From Skeletonema tropicum (lineage: Eukaryota; Bacillariophyta; Thalassiosirophyceae; Thalassiosirales; Thalassiosiraceae): a stretch of 64,000 bases of DNA. The translations under genes and the position numbers were made by a program. The notes beneath the pieces were generated by a model. That model did not search any database. It saw only the letters and a program-made list of their open reading frames with translations, and had not been told where the DNA came from. Location: the NCBI GenBank assembly GCA_037178625.1, contig CM074148.1, positions 1,488,001 through 1,552,000 on the forward strand, in the 5' to 3' direction. Positions 41,412-51,299 of the stretch are shown here, in pieces. Within the stretch, counting starts at the first letter, position 1. Each line of letters begins with the position of its first letter.

Positions 41412-42659
41412 ATGAAGACAGCCGCACCAGCCAAGACAGTAGAGGAAGAGGAGAAGGATGATATCGCTGCACTCATTTGGCAGGAAAGTCAGTTTAGGAA
41501 AAGGGAGGCTAAAGCAGCTGCCATCAAGATCGAGAAATCACGTATTCGTCGTTCCTCTCGGGTTGCTTCCGCTGCCGCTGCTGCATCGATCACGGCCTTG
41601 AATTTGGAAGAAGGAGAAGAAGTGGTTGAAAATGATAGAAAGGATGCTACATTGACCAAGAAGGTGAAAAGGGAGGCGGTGACAAATAGCATGAAACGTC
41701 TCTGTTCAGAAGACAACGATGTTGTGCCGAAAAAAGTCGCCCGAAAGCAAAAGAGAACTCCTCCTGCTGATGGATGCACACCTAGAGTCATCAAAGGAGG
41801 AGAGTTGTTCGAAAGCCATGAGACAACCGTCAAAGTGGAGCTATGCACTAGTGAAGGATTTGCAACATGTGCACCAATTGGACAGGTACATGTTAGTGGA
41901 GAGATGCGTGTTAAAAATGGGGGCACGACGGTAAAGAAAGTATGCACCATCAAGCGTGGTAAACCACCATGCAGTAAGGGAGGGTGCACAAATCTTTCCT
42001 TCAGAGGAGGAGTGTGTCAGAAGCATGGGGCCAAGGTCCCTCGATGCAGAAGTGAAGGATGCACGAATGGAGCCGTCAAGGGAGGAGTTTGTATTCGACA
42101 TGGGGCACAACACAAACAGTGCAGTCAAGATGGGTGCACAAATAAAGCTATACAAGGAGGAGTGTGCATGAGGCATGGGGCAAAAGTCAAACGATGCAAC
42201 AGAGAAGGATGCAAGAACCTTTCTGTGAAAGGAGGCATATGCATTAAGCATGGGGCGAAGAAGAAACTTTGCAGCATGGAAGGATGCACAAAATATCCTC
42301 AGGGAGGAGGACTTTGCAAGATGCACGGGGCAAAGGTCAAATTATGCAGTCTCAATGGATGCACTAATCAAGCAAGAAATGGAGGAGTGTGCGTGAGGCA
42401 TGGGGCAAAGCGCAAACTATGCAGTTATGAAGGATGCAAGAACCAAGCCATACGAGGAGGAATTTGCGTGAGACATGGTGCAGGAAGTAACCCACCTTGT
42501 AGCATGGAAGGGTGTACTAATAAATCTGTCAACGGAGGAGTATGTCAGAGGCATGGAGCTAAGGTAAAGCGATGCTGCATGGAGGGCTGCACGAATCAAG
42601 TTGTCAAAGGAGGAGTGTGTAGGAGACACGGGGCGAAGGTCGAGACCATAGGAGCTTGA
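41412..42659 (+). CDS. Protein with nine Cys/His repeats (diatom-type zinc-binding repeat protein)
   Basis: 415 residues. From about residue 185 to the end there are nine tandem repeats of about 24-25 residues of the form C-S-x-E-G-C-T-N-x6-G-G-V-C-x-R-H-G-A-K, each with the spacing C-x4-C-x9/10-C-x2-H. Each could bind one zinc ion. The N-terminal half is charged and low complexity with basic clusters (RKREAKAAAIKIEKSRIRRSSR; KKVARKQKR), likely nuclear localisation signals. In databases such proteins are often labelled WRKY19-like because of a repeat seen near plant WRKY domains, but no WRKYGQK heptapeptide is present. A nuclear nucleic-acid or protein-binding role is plausible but unproven. 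The frame is intact and the repeats are only mildly diverged. Confidence 0.8.
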   Translation: MKTAAPAKTVEEEEKDDIAALIWQESQFRKREAKAAAIKIEKSRIRRSSRVASAAAAASITALNLEEGEEVVENDRKDATLTKKVKREAVTNSMKRLCSEDNDVVPKKVARKQKRTPPADGCTPRVIKGGELFESHETTVKVELCTSEGFATCAPIGQVHVSGEMRVKNGGTTVKKVCTIKRGKPPCSKGGCTNLSFRGGVCQKHGAKVPRCRSEGCTNGAVKGGVCIRHGAQHKQCSQDGCTNKAIQGGVCMRHGAKVKRCNREGCKNLSVKGGICIKHGAKKKLCSMEGCTKYPQGGGLCKMHGAKVKLCSLNGCTNQARNGGVCVRHGAKRKLCSYEGCKNQAIRGGICVRHGAGSNPPCSMEGCTNKSVNGGVCQRHGAKVKRCCMEGCTNQVVKGGVCRRHGAKVETIGA

Positions 42660-43829
42660 ATATTAATTTATGAACTACGATACTGCTTTAATTAGGTATC
42701 ATTCAGCGAACAAAATTATTGGAGATAAGTTTAAGGCAGGATCATACATTAGCAACTTCTCATGTTACCCCAGCAAAAGACCAGCTTTAATCTCTGCTCA
42801 AGTGCTTAAACGCTCATTGGCGAATGTTTGGAAAATGATGCGTGCAGTAGAATGGTGAAGTTTGAGATCTAAGATTTGATACTCTCATCAATCCATCTGC
42901 TGTGTTCCCCATCACTTCTTCCCGATTGAAACTTTCTCTCCCGGTTCATGTTTTGTGACAAGGTTGTGTCCATTGCAAACGAATAATCGAGAAAGAAGAA
43001 GCGCAAGTTCCCGTTATAAGTAGCTGTTGACGGTTGCGGCCTAACATATGCATACATTTAAGATCGAAGTCCAAGTAGTAGCTGGGCGGGTATCCTATCA
43101 GAAGACATTGCGTGCGAAGACAAAATGTCTTTGCATGCAAAGAGTTATTGATATGTTACACTACTGACTGGAGGTCAAGTCCACACAATGTGCAAAAGAT
43201 CCTTTCGTGATAGATGGAGATTCGATGCGCTTGATTACTTCTGCTCTCAAGAGCATTGCAGGAGGAACACTGACGTCAAAGTCGGCTGTTTATGTCGTTG
43301 TTCCCTGCTACGGGCGGCACAGGCGTATGTACTTTAGCTTGTGAATCATTTGCGCGAAAATGTGATGAATTTCAACCTCAACTTCAAAGTTGCCTGCCAC
43401 TCGGTACTCGATTTGTCGAATGATTCTGTTGATCACTTCGTTTCATCTTTCTAACACACATCTTCCTGCCCAACTTGACATCATCGTAGATCCTACTTCC
43501 ACTGTGACTCAAGAGGAGTTCAACGAGCACACTCTTCTTTTGGCATACCACAATCGACATGGCCAGCCACCGTCCACTCATCCACTGCTATTTGGACCAA
43601 GCAGCCTGTTGACATGAGAACTTCGTGTAGTTTGTGCAGTCGAGGGCCTATCCTGTCACCAAGTATATAGCGCTCAATAATCCCATTGCGTATCGGGTAT
43701 CATTCTGCTCCTGTCGCTCAATGGTATCTTCCGACCAACCGATTATTGGGTTGGGCCTCCTCCTCCTCCTCCTCTTCTTCTTCGTTTGTCGCTGCTCTAC
43801 GCACATAGTCTTTGCGATTATCACTGTTT
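42660..43829. other. Intergenic; possible decayed gene around 43190-43570
   Basis: Plus-strand open stretches in more than one frame between 43190 and 43570 (for example DPFVIDGDSMRLITSALKS, then GGTGVCTLACESFARKCDEF in another frame) look like remnants of a coding sequence with frameshifts. I cannot name it. The rest (42660-43190, 43600-43829) shows nothing. Confidence 0.3.
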
Positions 43830-45965
43830 CTACACATCATGGTCATGGCGATCATTTTGCAAATAATTGCAATAGCGTCCTTTCAAAAGCACGAGTTCGT
43901 TATGCGAGCCACTCTCTACAATCTTCCCATCTTGCATAAATACAATCTCGTCCGCATGACGTATAGTTGACAACCTATGTGCCACTACAAGCAAAGTCTT
44001 GCCCTTCATCGCACCGAATAGAGTTCTTATCACTTTCTTTTCAGTTTCTGCGTCGAGAGATGCAGAGATTTCATCACAGACGAGTACTCTGGCACGAGAG
44101 ATTAACGCTCGGGCGATCGCAATCCTTTGGCGCTGCCCTCCACTTAGACAAGCAATTTGCCGTATGGGTGTACGATATCCACTCACACATTTGCCAACGA
44201 TGAATTCATGTGCCTCAGCTAGTTTGGCCGCCTCAATTACTCTGTCGAAAACGTACTCGCTTCCTCGTTCAACGTCGTCTTTGGACAAACCCAAAGATAT
44301 ATTTTCAAGTATGGTCATGTCAGGATGTAAGATTTGATCTTGATCGATGCATCGAATGTGGCTACGTAACCATGAGACATCTATGGACTTGATGTTAACA
44401 TCATTGAGTTCAATTGTTCCCTCTGTAGGATCATAAAACCGCTGCAGAAGCCGGCAAACGGAGCTCTTCCCTCCACCACTCCCTCCAACAAGCGCCACAA
44501 TTTTGTTTGGTTGCAGATGTAAGTTTATCCCGTCCAGAACTTTTATTGTTGGGTTGAGGCGGTATGAAAAGGAAACATTCTTGAAAGTCAAACTAATTTG
44601 GTCGCATTTCTCTGGCAAAACCGTTTTGCCCAACTTCCCCTTGCTAGTGATTTTTGATTGCCTGTACATCAATTCAAAGTACACATGCGAAGACATGCGT
44701 AATGTCATGACATCATTCCACCATCTCAAAAGTTCCTTTTGCCCTTGATCAAGCAGCACTAAGTGTGAGCGAAATGTGTAGTAACTCCCAATTGTTGCTT
44801 CTCCGTGTAGCACACGCGACAATCCTATCCCCAATATCATCACATCTTCTAAATTGTTAAGTCCATATTGTACCAAGCAAAGCAGCGTCTGTCGGAAGTG
44901 CGTAGTACTGAGATAATCAATGAATTCGTCCTGCTTTTGTCTGTAATCCTCAACAACTTTCCACTGTGCCCCGTGTGCCTGCAAACACTGAATAATTTCT
45001 AACGATAGGATGGATGCAGCCATTCGATTTGCAGCTCCCATCGACTCATCGTACAACTTGCTGTACTTCACCAAGTCAGCCCTTGTCATTTTTTGTAGCA
45101 TTGCCACAAGTGGGCTATTAAATACAACACTAATCAAAGCCAAGTGTCGATCCACTTGCATCAAAGCATGAATCCCTGCTACTAATGAAACAGTCCCAAA
45201 GAACAACCGTGGCAAAGATTCATTCACAATGCTTTGCATCCGATCTGTCTCCCTGTGCATTAAGTGGGCGAAGCCGATGGAATGCCGCTCCTCCTGTAAA
45301 TAGTCTTGTTCTTGATCCAATATACTTGCCAGCATATCAGTACGACTACACGCTCGGAAGCGATGAACTGCTGCATATTTGAAGTAGTCTCTGGCAGACA
45401 CCAAAATGAAGTCGATCATGGCGAAAAGCAATAACGAACGAAAGTATGGCCAGAAAGCAGATTCCATGGAAGCATTAGGTTGTCCCACCGCATCGAACAT
45501 CTGTCCTACTACTTTGGGTTTTTGATATGCAATAAATTTAACTCCAACGCCGGCCATGATAGATGGGACTACATACCGCACTTGTATTCGTTTGTAAACT
45601 TCATCAATGAGTAGTTGCAGAGATATTTTCTCCGACGATGATGCGCCTGAATCTTTTGATTGTTCTTTGCAAGTATCTTCAGCGGCAGCAGTTGTTGCAT
45701 CTAAATTATGCAACAACTGCTCCCCGCGCTGCAAAAATTCAATTGATTTACGACCATGCAATCTCCACGCCGCAAATGGGAGCCACGGCCCAACGACGGT
45801 GTAGAATGTAATCGGATCTGCCGTGATGATGACAAAGAGGATGCAGAATAGACTTGTTGACGCGACGAACGTTACTTCGGAGGGAGGGATGTGATCTAGT
45901 AACTGCCTAAGGAAGACAGCTGCCGCAACTGCGATGAAGGACACAGCATACTTATTTGATGGCAT
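43830..45965 (-). CDS. ABC half-transporter (exporter type, TMD-NBD)
   Basis: 711 residues. The N-terminal half contains hydrophobic segments (from residue 5 on; around FVASTSLFCILFVIITA; YFRSLLLFAMIDFILVSARDY; LFFGTVSLVAGIHALM) that form the type-I exporter membrane domain. The C-terminal half is the nucleotide-binding domain: Walker A GGSGGGKSS near 492, signature LSGGQRQRIAIARAL near 606, Walker B VLVCDE near 627 and H-loop AHRLST near 661. All catalytic residues are present. One TMD plus one NBD means it works as a dimer, as ABCB-type exporters (TAP, mitochondrial or plastid half-transporters) do. The substrate is unknown. The start is the ATG at 45965. A 105-bp block just upstream (46012-46120) is duplicated at 55865-55969. 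Confidence 0.92.
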   Translation of the reverse strand: MPSNKYAVSFIAVAAAVFLRQLLDHIPPSEVTFVASTSLFCILFVIITADPITFYTVVGPWLPFAAWRLHGRKSIEFLQRGEQLLHNLDATTAAAEDTCKEQSKDSGASSSEKISLQLLIDEVYKRIQVRYVVPSIMAGVGVKFIAYQKPKVVGQMFDAVGQPNASMESAFWPYFRSLLLFAMIDFILVSARDYFKYAAVHRFRACSRTDMLASILDQEQDYLQEERHSIGFAHLMHRETDRMQSIVNESLPRLFFGTVSLVAGIHALMQVDRHLALISVVFNSPLVAMLQKMTRADLVKYSKLYDESMGAANRMAASILSLEIIQCLQAHGAQWKVVEDYRQKQDEFIDYLSTTHFRQTLLCLVQYGLNNLEDVMILGIGLSRVLHGEATIGSYYTFRSHLVLLDQGQKELLRWWNDVMTLRMSSHVYFELMYRQSKITSKGKLGKTVLPEKCDQISLTFKNVSFSYRLNPTIKVLDGINLHLQPNKIVALVGGSGGGKSSVCRLLQRFYDPTEGTIELNDVNIKSIDVSWLRSHIRCIDQDQILHPDMTILENISLGLSKDDVERGSEYVFDRVIEAAKLAEAHEFIVGKCVSGYRTPIRQIACLSGGQRQRIAIARALISRARVLVCDEISASLDAETEKKVIRTLFGAMKGKTLLVVAHRLSTIRHADEIVFMQDGKIVESGSHNELVLLKGRYCNYLQNDRHDHDV

Positions 45966-46011
45966 GTTTCGTAGTTGGCCTGCGTGCTACAATCAACAAG
46001 CAAGAGGAGAT

Positions 46012-46120
46012 ACCGTTAAAAGTAGCACAGCACGCTATGATTACGCAATAAACAGACTAATCAGTACTACCTACTGCGATAACATCAACTAATAAAAACA
46101 TTACATGGTACGGATACAAA
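46012..46120. repeat. Upstream flank of the ABC transporter gene, duplicated at 55865-55969
   Basis: A block of about 105 bp beginning ACCGTTAAAAGTAGCAC and ending GGTACGGATACAAA occurs here and at 55865-55969 in the same orientation, with a few substitutions and small indels. Here it lies 47-155 bp upstream of the ABC transporter start codon, so it may include promoter or 5' UTR sequence. Confidence 0.9.
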
Positions 46121-46865
46121 ACAGGCATCGAGGTGGTCGGTGCTGGTGGATGAGTTTTAAGGAAAAGGAGGGAGAAGAGGGGAAAAAGAGAAGAGAAAAA
46201 GAAAGATCTCGCTCGACCATGTCAAAAAGTCAAAAGATCCGTAGTAGCAGTCTAGTAGTAGTCATTACTGTAGTATGCTGTTGTCGATGTAAGGTTCGCC
46301 GCCAGAGAACTTATCCCATGGACCGTCGATGATAATATTTTTGTCGAAGAAGATAATGTACGTCTGCGTGTAGAATAATAATACATCAAGAGGCATGATT
46401 CATTTAGAAAAAGTACCGTGATGGCCTCACATGATGTGATGTAAATAACTCTATCCACATCAAGTGTGGAATGTCTCCTTCAATTATTCAATTAATAAAT
46501 AGACACAGCAGAATAATAATTATTCCCGTGAGAATGTAGCGCATTACAAATGTGGCAGGCAGTATATGGAATGAGAGTCACGTAAGAGTCGACGCAGAAG
46601 AGTCGACGCAGAGTTACTGAGCGTTAACTTAGAAGGGGGGTTGCGTTTATCGTCAGTGGACTTGAAAGCAGCATCGCTACTATTTACGGTTCGAACCCAA
46701 CGCGGGGGTAATTCTATCAATGCAGGGGGGGGAGTGCTGCCTTTTTTTGCTCGTATCACGAGTTCTACAAGGTTAGTAGATGATTTCATGTTTGTAAAGT
46801 CTGGTCAAGGTCTGGTAGAGAATGGATTTCATTTCACTAATGATGTTTTCTATTTCTATTTACTA
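46121..46865. other. Intergenic, no supported gene
   Basis: The 22-bp motif CTGGTGGATGAGTTTTAAGG(AA) at 46143-46164 recurs at 48154-48175, on the other side of the truncated transposase. Purine-rich sequence follows at 46160-46210. No gene is supported. Confidence 0.5.
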
Positions 46866-48077
46866 CTATTTATTCATACAAAATTTTTCGCCGCCACTAC
46901 CTTTACATCCAGGAACTGAACAATGCTTGCATCTCTTCCGTGCTCTTTGCCTCGGCTTTTGGATCTGGACTGATGTGGCAAGCTTTGGTGTATTATTTCT
47001 TTCGTAATACAGACAGTGGTTGTGACTACCTCTTCCTGGGCAAGTGTTTGCATACTGACCACCATTGTTCAAGCATAGGGTACACACATTCGTCCTCCTC
47101 GCGATTGGCATTGGTATAGGGAGTGGAATGCGCCCAACAATCATGCCGCCGTGCTGCACGTACGGTGCTGTGTGAAGCGCTTGTGGCGGTGGTATTGGAA
47201 AAGGTCGAGGCAGCATAGGTTCTTGCAAAGTGTGGCTAAGCCCTGCTGATGATGCTTTTCGCTTTTGTGGCGGAGCAGCGTTTGTTGGTGTAGAGATTGC
47301 TGGAGCGGGTGGGGAATCATTTGCTAGTGCTTCGTTGGCGTTGGAGTCTTGAAGGATTGTCGGTGAGATCTTGTCATGTAACTCATTCAATGCATCTATT
47401 CCACTCTTTGCCTTCTTCATGGTATCTCTAATCCTTTGATTTCTATCAAAATTTGCAACTTCTACACGAATGTGACATGGCAGCTTGGCATGTATGTTCT
47501 TCTCTGGATCCACATGCTTACACCATTCCAATGCAAGCTTCACTTCGTCTATTGGCCCATCATGCTGAAGCATCATCTTGACAAAGAGCTGGCGCTCTTC
47601 CTTTCCTTCTTTTGAAAACGGAAGAAGAGGTAGTGGAACTCCCATAGCGTCACACATATACTGCATGTCGTTTGTCAACCTTACTTCTCCGAGCTGCTCT
47701 CGTCGTGCCTTCAATGCATCTTGGAGTTCTACGTGATGGAGAGCAATCGTGTCAAAGCTCTCGTCAGTTGGTTTATATGCACTAGCGCTATCCCACCCTG
47801 GATACAGTACGGTCGCGTGATTTTCCAGGTACAGATCTTGGAGCTGATCAATTTTGTGCAGACTGAAGTGCCCAACGATGGGGTGTCCCGCTCTTCGCCG
47901 CTCGGCAATGTGTTGGTTGTGCCGATGACGTTTTTCAGCCAGAAGGCAGTCTGCAAGCCGCACTCCAAACATCTTTGATTTGACGGACGGGTGCAGGTGC
48001 TTATGGTAAGCTTCAACGCGATTTGTGCCCCGGAAACATTCAATTAGTTCCATCCCGTACTTATTCCTAAGTACCAT
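46866..48077 (-). pseudogene. C-terminal part of a diatom-type DNA transposase (RGTN/HRHNQ family)
   Basis: 403 residues in an open frame. The opening ECFRGTNRVEAYHKHL, followed by ADCLLAEKRHRHNQHIAERRRAG and GHFSLHKIDQLQDLYLENH, matches the C-terminal third of a transposase family repeated in diatom genomes. There it follows a zinc-binding and DDE-type catalytic domain. Downstream comes LALEWCKHVDPEKNIHAKLPCHIR and a Cys-rich C-terminus (CKHCSVPGCKGSGGEKFC), also typical. The catalytic part that should precede is absent: upstream of the ATG at 48077 the sequence is non-coding. So this is a 5'-truncated remnant, although its remaining frame is intact. A host gene derived from it is possible but less likely. 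Confidence 0.75.
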
Positions 48078-49661
48078 AGTAGGTTCTCTTGAAATTTGAA
48101 ATTTGAAATGAAACCAGCGCAGTAAGTGCGCAGTGGAGCCGTGGCTTCTCTGACTGGTGGATGAGTTTTAAGGAACTCTCAATTTTAAAACTCCTTTCAG
48201 GACTTTCTCGTAACCCCTAGACATAAAATACTTATTCCATCGTACGTATGTAGACCCCTAGACATAAGCCTACTGAAGGAATAGGTACCTTATGTCCTAG
48301 GGGTCTCCACCAGCACAAACTAGCTGCCACAAAACATGGATAAAGATTGGTGAGAAGTGAGTGATCGTATGAGAGAATGAGACGTTCCGTGCTACGCGAA
48401 ACGCTCCCCGTGAATTGTAAGCTTACGCTTGCGATTCATAATGCTATCTAAGACGCGAGGTTATCGAGCTCCCATTTGCCCCTCCCAGCTCCCATCTCCC
48501 ATCAAATAAATGGCGGGAACATTGATGGGACATGGGATGGGAGTGGGTCAGGCTATCGAAAAAAACGACACCTCCCACGACAACTCCCAGCAAACTTTGG
48601 CTCTCGTGGCACGATTAATAACGTGTCATTGCTGATCTACCTCATCACTTTTCGACCGGTAACAGCAACAATAGCGGTAAGATTGATAATGTTCAGTCAG
48701 ATAATCGTAAATTCTCAAGAAGAAGGAGGGTCCGTGGACAGTGATGCAGGATACACGCTCGTGGAGAGTCGAGGGGAAGTCACTAGAGGTAGTTCTACTG
48801 ATGACAATGGCTGCAATAGGTTAGGTTCGGCAACGCTTTAGTCCTGAAGTATGTTATTTGAGGAGATGATATTGCTTTCTACTCGTGAAGTAGATGAAAA
48901 GACGAGTAATCGTGTGAAAGGAAACGGAACGACCGATTTTGATCATTGCTACTATCTTATTAATAATGTCTATTAGTGAGTGTAGCAGCATCATTTTGAA
49001 GCCCTATTCGGTGTAACAGGGATATGACCATCCATCCTCTCCGCCATGAATCGCCTTATTTCATCGTCTGATTGTTATGAGCATGTCCCGCAATACACCA
49101 GATAATCCACTAGCAGACGCAGAACAGAATCTCTTCGATATGCTGCCCACTTTACCGACATAACTATCGGACTAATTGAAATTTCCTGTCGCCATTCCCC
49201 TCAATTCTATCAAGATTTCCTGTACAGCCGCCGGCGACCGATACTGCTTGAGATATAATATTATTTTTTTGACAATGAAGAACGCAATGGAAGAAATCGA
49301 TTCGATGGGTGCGCTGCCGTAGTTAGAAGATTCCCGCAGTCATTCTCCCACGAATGAATCAATTGGTCATCCCTCTCACGCTGCATGCAGTATGAATTTA
49401 TGGTATTGTGGCCGATCGCCGTCGAAGATGGAAAGTTTGTTTTCCCACGTACGTGGGAAGAAGGAAAGTTATCCTCATCACGTCAACCACACTGTCACCA
49501 AAACTAAGTCACGGCAGCCGGTAGTAGCAGACGACCTCATGAAGAGAATATTGCGGCGGCGTTGAGGGTGAGGGGCATCATTGCTACGCCATGGTGTCGT
49601 GCGCTGCCGCTACCTGCTATCATTGACAACATGGCCGTTGCTGGAAGTTGCTGGGAGTTGC
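48078..49661. other. Intergenic; hairpin at 48252-48306, no supported gene
   Basis: Near-perfect inverted repeat 48252-48268 / 48289-48306 (AGACCCCTAGACATAAG and its complement with one extra base), and a further partial copy near 48208. The 48470-48600 stretch is rich in TCCCA/TGGGA motifs in both orientations. No gene is supported. Confidence 0.6.
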
Positions 49662-50090
49662 TGTTAGAAATGATAAAGTCACTGTCCCAGTAATCGATTA
49701 CTGGGACAGTGACTTTATCATTTCTAACATAATGCAAGTCACCAGTTCGAGTCCAGCGAGGTAAAAAGCCTTTATTTCCCACCTAGAGAGAGGTATGGAT
49801 AAGAGGAAATACTACTGCGGGTAGGCGGACTAGGAGATAAAGATCTAGCTAGAGGAATACTAGTACTGTAATTCCCACTAGATGTAGGTGGACGCTGCAA
49901 GGTGTGACCTGCGCTAGCCTACTCCTGTCTCCAGTAATCGACTAGAGATGGCATGGACTTACGGTCCTGTCAAGGCTCGTAATCCTGTCATCAGTCTAGG
50001 AACGGACTGGTGACTTGCATTATGTTAGAAATGATAAAGTCACTGTCCCAGTAATCGATTACTGCGACAGTGACTTTATCATTTCTAACA
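49662..50090. mobile_element. 429-bp miniature element with palindromic 68-bp ends and 5-bp target duplication
   Basis: 49662-49729 is a perfect 68-bp palindrome (TGTTAGAAATGATAAAG... around a central ATCGAT). 50023-50090 is the same sequence with one mismatch. The 17-18 bp next to each on the inner side (TAATGCAAGTCACCAGT and its complement) are also inverted copies. GTTGC occurs directly outside on both sides (49657-49661 and 50091-50095), a 5-bp target-site duplication. The ends are TG...CA. There is no coding capacity. It could be a MITE-like foldback element or a very short terminal-repeat retrotransposon, because a palindromic end is at once a direct and an inverted repeat. Confidence 0.75.
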
Positions 50091-50101
50091 GTTGCGAGAG
50101 C

Positions 50102-50178
50102 CTCCCATGGGACGATTTTTGGCGGGAACATTTGCTGGGAGATTTTTCCTCCCATGGGAGGTGGTCGTCCCATGGGAG
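50102..50178. repeat. Nested inverted repeats next to the miniature element
   Basis: A 14-bp arm at 50102-50115 (CTCCCATGGGACGA) is exactly complementary to 50165-50178, and inside lies a perfect 14-bp palindrome (50148-50161, CCTCCCATGGGAGG). The result is a multi-hairpin cluster. Confidence 0.85.
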
Positions 50179-50205
50179 CTTTTTTTGCGTTCGATAACCT
50201 CGCCC

Positions 50206-51099
50206 CTAAGTCTCCCCGGAAACCTTCTCATCAATTGTCGTGCATTGATTTGGGTAATATGTCAATTCGTTGAGAAGTTGAATTCTCTTGTATAAAGGTA
50301 ATATCTTCGTGAGTGTGTCCGAGTAGTTGGCTCCAGGAGGTATTATCGACACAGTAAAATTCCCGTTGCGGTATACTCCCCCCTGATGCTGATGATACGG
50401 TGTCTGACTGAGTTTTGTAGTGGATGTTGGAGTATTCGTAGCCGTCACCATACTGTCATTGTCACAAAAGAAATCAGGTGCTCAGTCGTTGGTACAGCGA
50501 ACATCTTTAGTTTGATCTTCAGTGCAACTGTCAAGTCTCTCGCGAAGCGCAACGCTACCATCTCGGTCTCTCGGCTAAATTTTGCAGATTCAGCTGTACT
50601 CTGCTTCTTGTTTATTGAACGATAAGATTCTGATCTTCGCCTTCTCTCCCAACGGAACTGGTATTTACGCTGGGGCTTCCTCAATCAACTCCCGTAAAAA
50701 TCCTTCCAATCTGTGCTGTGCTTTGGGGCTTCTTCAACATGCATTGTAGACATAGCAAGTCTCCTATCTGGATACCTATCCAGGTAACGTATAATTACGT
50801 GAACAGCCTTTGAGGTGTCCAAGACGAGGTGCGGCCATGTATTGTGACATGATGGCGACATCAATCTGGATATAAATTCGTCCAGATCCAATCGATCGAA
50901 ACATTGCCATGATCTGTTGATATCTAGTTGAACACTGTTTTAACTTCTCCCCGTTGGCCGCTGGGTGCATTCGGCCCAATATGCTGGTCGGTATTAATGT
51001 ACGCTTGGATTCCCTCGGCACCGTATCTGGTAACATGTTTTGATCGTGCTTGTGGTCAAAATGAATCTGGTAACATGTTTTGATCGTGCTTGTGGTCAA
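50206..51099 (-). pseudogene. Ty1/copia retrotransposon remnant (RNase H end of pol), frameshifted
   Basis: Read on the minus strand from 51099 to 50206, broken frames carry copia-pol-like pieces in the expected order: CSTRYQQIMAMFRSIGSG followed by QIDVAIMSQYMAAPRLGHL; then YLDRYPDRRLAMSTMH with KDFYGS; then FSRETEMVALRFARDLTVAL (RNase H region); then a C-terminal TLTKILPLYKRIQLLNEL (LTK-LP motif). At least three frame changes and several stops separate them, so this copy is dead. I recognise the order from diatom CoDi-type copia elements. Confidence 0.7.
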
Positions 51100-51104
51100 A
51101 ATGA
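51025..51104. repeat. 40-bp tandem duplication
   Basis: ATCTGGTAACATGTTTTGAT-type unit repeated twice with a 40-bp period (starting 51025 and 51065), nearly identical, inside the copia remnant. Confidence 0.95.
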
Positions 51105-51299
51105 TCTCTACATACCGGCTGGGTCAATCTTTACTAGCCTCAACGGTCTCCCCGTAAACGTAAACACCTTTCGGTGTACATCCTTTCCATGTAACTTCTC
51201 AGATGCATCGGGGTTTTGTATTCCTGAGTGTCGAGAGATGCTTTGACGACATCGTAAAAACGGTCTGATTGCTACAAGCCAATTGATCGTCGCACACAT

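Noticed and set aside
49729..49765. GTTCGAGTCC resembling a tRNA T-loop
   Set aside because: The flanking bases do not form a T-stem and no acceptor, D or anticodon arm is found. It is inside the miniature element.
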